Shown: positions 61,311 through 64,000 of the stretch, piece by piece
Position numbering within the stretch: position 1 is the stretch's first letter
How the letters are laid out: each line of letters begins with the position of its first letter
Assembly (NCBI GenBank): GCA_025093985.1
Contig: JACAAK010000006.1
Coordinates: 1,364,001 to 1,428,000 of the forward strand
DNA length: 64,000 nucleotides
Reading direction: 5' to 3'
Source: Calvatia gigantea
Taxonomy: Eukaryota; Basidiomycota; Agaricomycetes; Agaricales; Lycoperdaceae
Translations under genes and position numbers: made by a program
Notes under the pieces: generated by a model
Database searches by the model: none
Seen by the model: only the letters and a program-made list of their open reading frames with translations
Told to the model about the DNA's origin: nothing

Positions 61311-62464
61311 CGCACCAAGTGTTGACATGACCGACATACCGAGCGTTCTCCAAGTCCGAGAGAAATATCGTCACTTCCGCATTCTCGTGATCGGTAGGGC
61401 CAACGCGGGCAAGACAACACTGTTGAAACGAGTTTGTAACACGACAGAAGAGCCTTGCATTTACGACGAAAATAACAAAAACTTGGTGCGCCTTATGTAT
61501 TTGGCCCTTGCGAAATACACCTGCTGACATCCCAGCAATGAAAACAGTTGGAGCCAACCGAAGGGGTGACCTCCTTATACTTTCATTGATCGAGATCAAC
61601 GCCCTGACACCAACCGTACCCAGCGTGGATTCCATGACATTCGTCGCGCGTTCGGCTTCCAGAGCAACCCGGATTTCATCTTTCATGATTCCCCTGGATT
61701 CGAGGCTGGAGACGACCGTCAGCTCAAGGAGGTCCAGTCCTTTATCGCCGAACGCGCGAAAGCCACTGAAGTCGCAGACCAGCTTCACGCCATTTGGCAA
61801 GTTTTCCCCTTCCCCTCAATTCGCATTGCTTACGCGCGGCTAGGTTCTGTTTCATACCAGACTCATCCAGGCCTCTGCTTGGGCTAGAGCAGAGATTCTT
61901 CAACGAGGCACGAGCCGGAAATGGTCAGTGTGCCCGATGTCGTCCCTGTCCCTCGCTCATGACTAGTCCTTCCAGTTCCAGTGATTGCCATTTTTACGAA
62001 GTTCGATGATTTGATATCTCAAGTCTGTGATATGGAATTGGAGTGGGAAGAAAACCGCCAAGCTGCAGAACACGAACTGCAGGACAAGTTTCAAAAACCG
62101 CTGTCTGAGTACGAGTTCCCACCGCGGGCATACGTACGCATGGAGGGCATGTTGAATTCATCTTTTATGACCGCTGTCAGCTGGCTGATTCGGCTTACAT
62201 CTAGGTTTAAACGAGGATGATAGTGATCATCAGAGCCAGGTGAATGAGCTAACGAAGAAAACAGTAGACTCCCTTGACGACCCTGCACTCCAAATGTTAT
62301 TCGTTTCGGTTCAGCAGAATAATTTGGAGTTATGCATTACATATGCAGTGAAACGGTATGCATTTGTAGGGCTCATGTGTGAGGGCACTGCTGACATCCC
62401 CATTAGTTTACCCAAGATTTTGAGGAATTATGACTTGGTTTGTACAACCCTTATTCAAGGCTGA
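61252..62464 (+). CDS. P-loop GTPase (basidiomycete small-GTPase-like family), 3' end uncertain
   Basis: Exons: 61252-61485, 61548-61565 (18 nt), 61624-61796, 61844-61923, 61976-62146, 62205 onward. The start at 61252 (MRHIREMLSSEE) or 61327 (MTDIPSVLQVREKYRHF) is possible; the conserved part begins at the second. G1 FRILVIGRANAGKTTLLKRV, then NTTEEPCIYDE, G3 NPDFIFHDSPGFEAGDDRQL, VADQLHAIWFCFIPD, G4 VPVIAIFTKFDDLISQV, and a helical C-terminus with LFVSVQQNNLELCITYAV. Two introns begin with GC instead of GT (61797-61843 GCAAGT; 62147-62204 GCATGT). Both keep the phase and the family motifs. After ...YAVKR the usual C-terminal segment is not found; AT-rich sequence starts there, so the end may be truncated. 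Confidence 0.75.
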
Positions 62465-63045
62465 GACTTCCGTATAATGAATGCTCCTTCAGAAGTATTT
62501 GGTAATAGTGTGTTTGCAATGGTTTCGTCATGCATATGTGGGTTCAACTCAATTTATCATGGGCTGAAACTGAATTATGGCATGACAGTGGAAGGTAAGC
62601 ATAGAAAAATACCTGCAAGGTAATGTTTTCATCTGTTATGGGGACTATATTGCATGCTGATGTTGGTATGATAGATAATAACCCAGGCTGAGCACAAGCA
62701 GAACTATGTATGAATTATTTATATTTTACTTATGAAAAATGCTAAAATGATGGCCTATTTAGGATGTGAGTGAAAAGGGATTACTCAGAATACTGGAGTA
62801 TTGACAGAAAGTCTGAGAATAGTATGTAAGTTAGATTGATAAATAAATTTGAAGGCTTATAAAGCTGTTCCTGGGCTCAGGGTAAAAAGGTAAGAAGGCA
62901 ATGAAATTTTTATGACAAAAATCTAAAATAGGATTATATTTAGGAGGTATGTAGGAAATACTGTTAGAGCCAGGCTACTGATGAAAAATACTAAAAATTG
63001 GCCTAGAATGTGAGTTATTCTTCATGTTCTGAGCTTTATCACTTA
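62465..63045. other. AT-rich tract with degenerate internal repeats
   Basis: Base composition drops sharply in GC relative to everything to the left. A motif like GAAAAATnCTAAAAT followed by GGCCTA and GTGAG(T/A) recurs near 62731, 62915 (as ACAAAAATCTAAAATAGG) and 62982. No coding potential seen. It probably belongs to inserted transposon DNA. Confidence 0.5.
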
Positions 63046-64000
63046 CAGTAAGGGACAAAACCGTTCCAATGTTTTGAACTTCTCAGAAGATCAGCTCATA
63101 TCTCAAGGACTACTGTGGCTGTGCACTTCCTAATTTAATTGTAGATAGTCCAGTATCTTATCTAATCATATGCAAAGTATGATTATGTAATCCTTTGTTT
63201 TAGGGGAGTTATTAATTAATTAATATTTTAAGTGCATTGGAACAGTTTTGTCCCTCTTGAAATTTATATACAAAATGGGTATTCTAGTACCTGGTATAAG
63301 CTCCCTTGGCCTGTAAAACTGCCTGGACCCTCCTAGGCATACTCTCTATCAGATTCTGACACACTTCTGGTTCTATGTCATCCCACTCCTTTTGTATCCT
63401 CTCCCATAGGGTATTCATGCTATCAGGAGGAGTATCATACTCTCCCAGCTTATTCTTGAGGTGAGTCCAGAGATGTTCAATGGGATTAAGGTCTGGAGAC
63501 TGTGGGGGCCATACCATAACCTCCAATTCAGACTCATCTAGCCAGTTTGTAGCCTTTTTGCTCTTGTGTTTGGGGTCATTGTCCTGTTGGAAGACCATAT
63601 CCTCCTCATTCTTCCCATACCACCTGATGCTCCTCTTTAGTTCATCCCCCAAAATTTGAACATAAAGGTCAGCATCCATCTTCCCTTCAATTTTAGTGGC
63701 AAACCCCACTCCATCCCACAGCATACAACCCCAGATCATCACATTTCCTCCACCAAACTTGACTGTTCCCTCAACCAATCTATCATTCAGCCCCTCTCCT
63801 GCCTTTTTCCATACCCAAACCCTTCCATCTGATCCAAACCGATTGATTTTGGACTCATCTGTCCAAATAACCCTCTTCCAGTCCTCCAGGGTCCAGTTAA
63901 CATGTGCTTCTGCCCACTCCAACCTTTTCCTCCTATGGACAGCAGTAAGTTTAGGTCATTTCCGCTTGACTACAGCCTTCATTCCAGCTCCTCTGAGTGC
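63046..64000 (-). mobile_element. Tc1/mariner-type DNA transposon, truncated by the window end
   Basis: The left terminus is CAGTAAGGGACAAAACCGTT at 63046, directly preceded by TA (63044-63045), the Tc1/mariner target dinucleotide. A near-perfect inverted copy of the inner part (CATTGGAACAGTTTTGTCCC, 63235-63254) lies about 185 bp further in, so the end has a subterminal inverted repeat as in IR/DR-type elements. The transposase gene follows on the minus strand. The other end is beyond the window. Confidence 0.75.
63284..64000 (-). pseudogene. Tc1/mariner transposase (DDE_3), C-terminal part with in-frame stop
   Basis: Minus strand, stop at 63284. The catalytic core is complete in the visible part: first Asp in VIWTDESKINRFG, second in MVFQQDNDPKHKSK, and the Glu in PPQSPDLNPIEHLWTHLKNK. 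This is the DD34E arrangement of Tc1 transposases. Upstream of the Met at 63922 the homology continues (LTAVHRRKRLEWAEAH; before it AGMKAVVKRK), but it is interrupted by a TGA at 63956-63958 between KRK and PKL. The copy is therefore inactive unless the stop is an error. The N-terminal DNA-binding domain lies outside the window. Confidence 0.88.

Overview
The window is nuclear DNA of a filamentous basidiomycete, most likely an Agaricomycete. The evidence is genes broken by many 50-70 nt introns, a single-chain pentafunctional AROM protein, a FunK1 kinase, a basidiomycete-type 7TM protein, expanded small P-loop GTPases and a BCS1-like AAA ATPase. Intron positions were read by eye from donor/acceptor sites, reading phase and protein continuity. 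Where the exon lengths summed to a whole number of codons, I trust the model.

Layout. 0-9 kb: the 3' part of an alpha/beta hydrolase, Mediator subunit 8, a 508-residue cytochrome P450, a mitochondrial two-HMG-box protein and a divergent APH-fold protein. 9-15 kb: a pair of diverged 380-bp direct repeats, a BCS1-like AAA ATPase and ribose-5-phosphate isomerase. 15-20 kb: the AROM polypeptide, five shikimate-pathway steps in one chain. 20-26 kb: a tandem array of small tetraspan membrane-protein genes. Its repeat unit carries a dead copy of the last exon of the neighbouring V-ATPase subunit E gene. 26-34 kb: a TRIC-like channel, a membrane-anchored SMP-30/lactonase-like protein and a delta-9 fatty-acid desaturase fused to cytochrome b5. 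34-43 kb: ketol-acid reductoisomerase, mitochondrial aconitase (with an apparent one-base frameshift) and a 7TM protein. 43-51 kb: accessory DNA with two separated pieces of an SDR-type reductase gene on either side of a FunK1 kinase gene, a palindromic GGGTACGGGT-rich block and a solo LTR. 51-64 kb: a GH95 alpha-fucosidase gene with signs of decay, two P-loop GTPase genes, a 750-bp tandem duplication, and then an AT-rich tract ending in a broken Tc1/mariner element that runs off the window.

The first 43 kb is mostly housekeeping metabolism: aromatic and branched-chain amino acids, the TCA cycle, the pentose phosphate pathway, fatty-acid desaturation and vacuolar acidification. The last 20 kb is dominated by lineage-specific families, duplications, gene fragments and transposons. 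I found no CRISPR, tRNA or rRNA gene, and no convincing secondary-metabolite cluster. The most unusual structures are the V-ATPase-exon/tetraspan tandem array, the lesions in aconitase and GH95, and the cluster of microexons and GC-AG introns.
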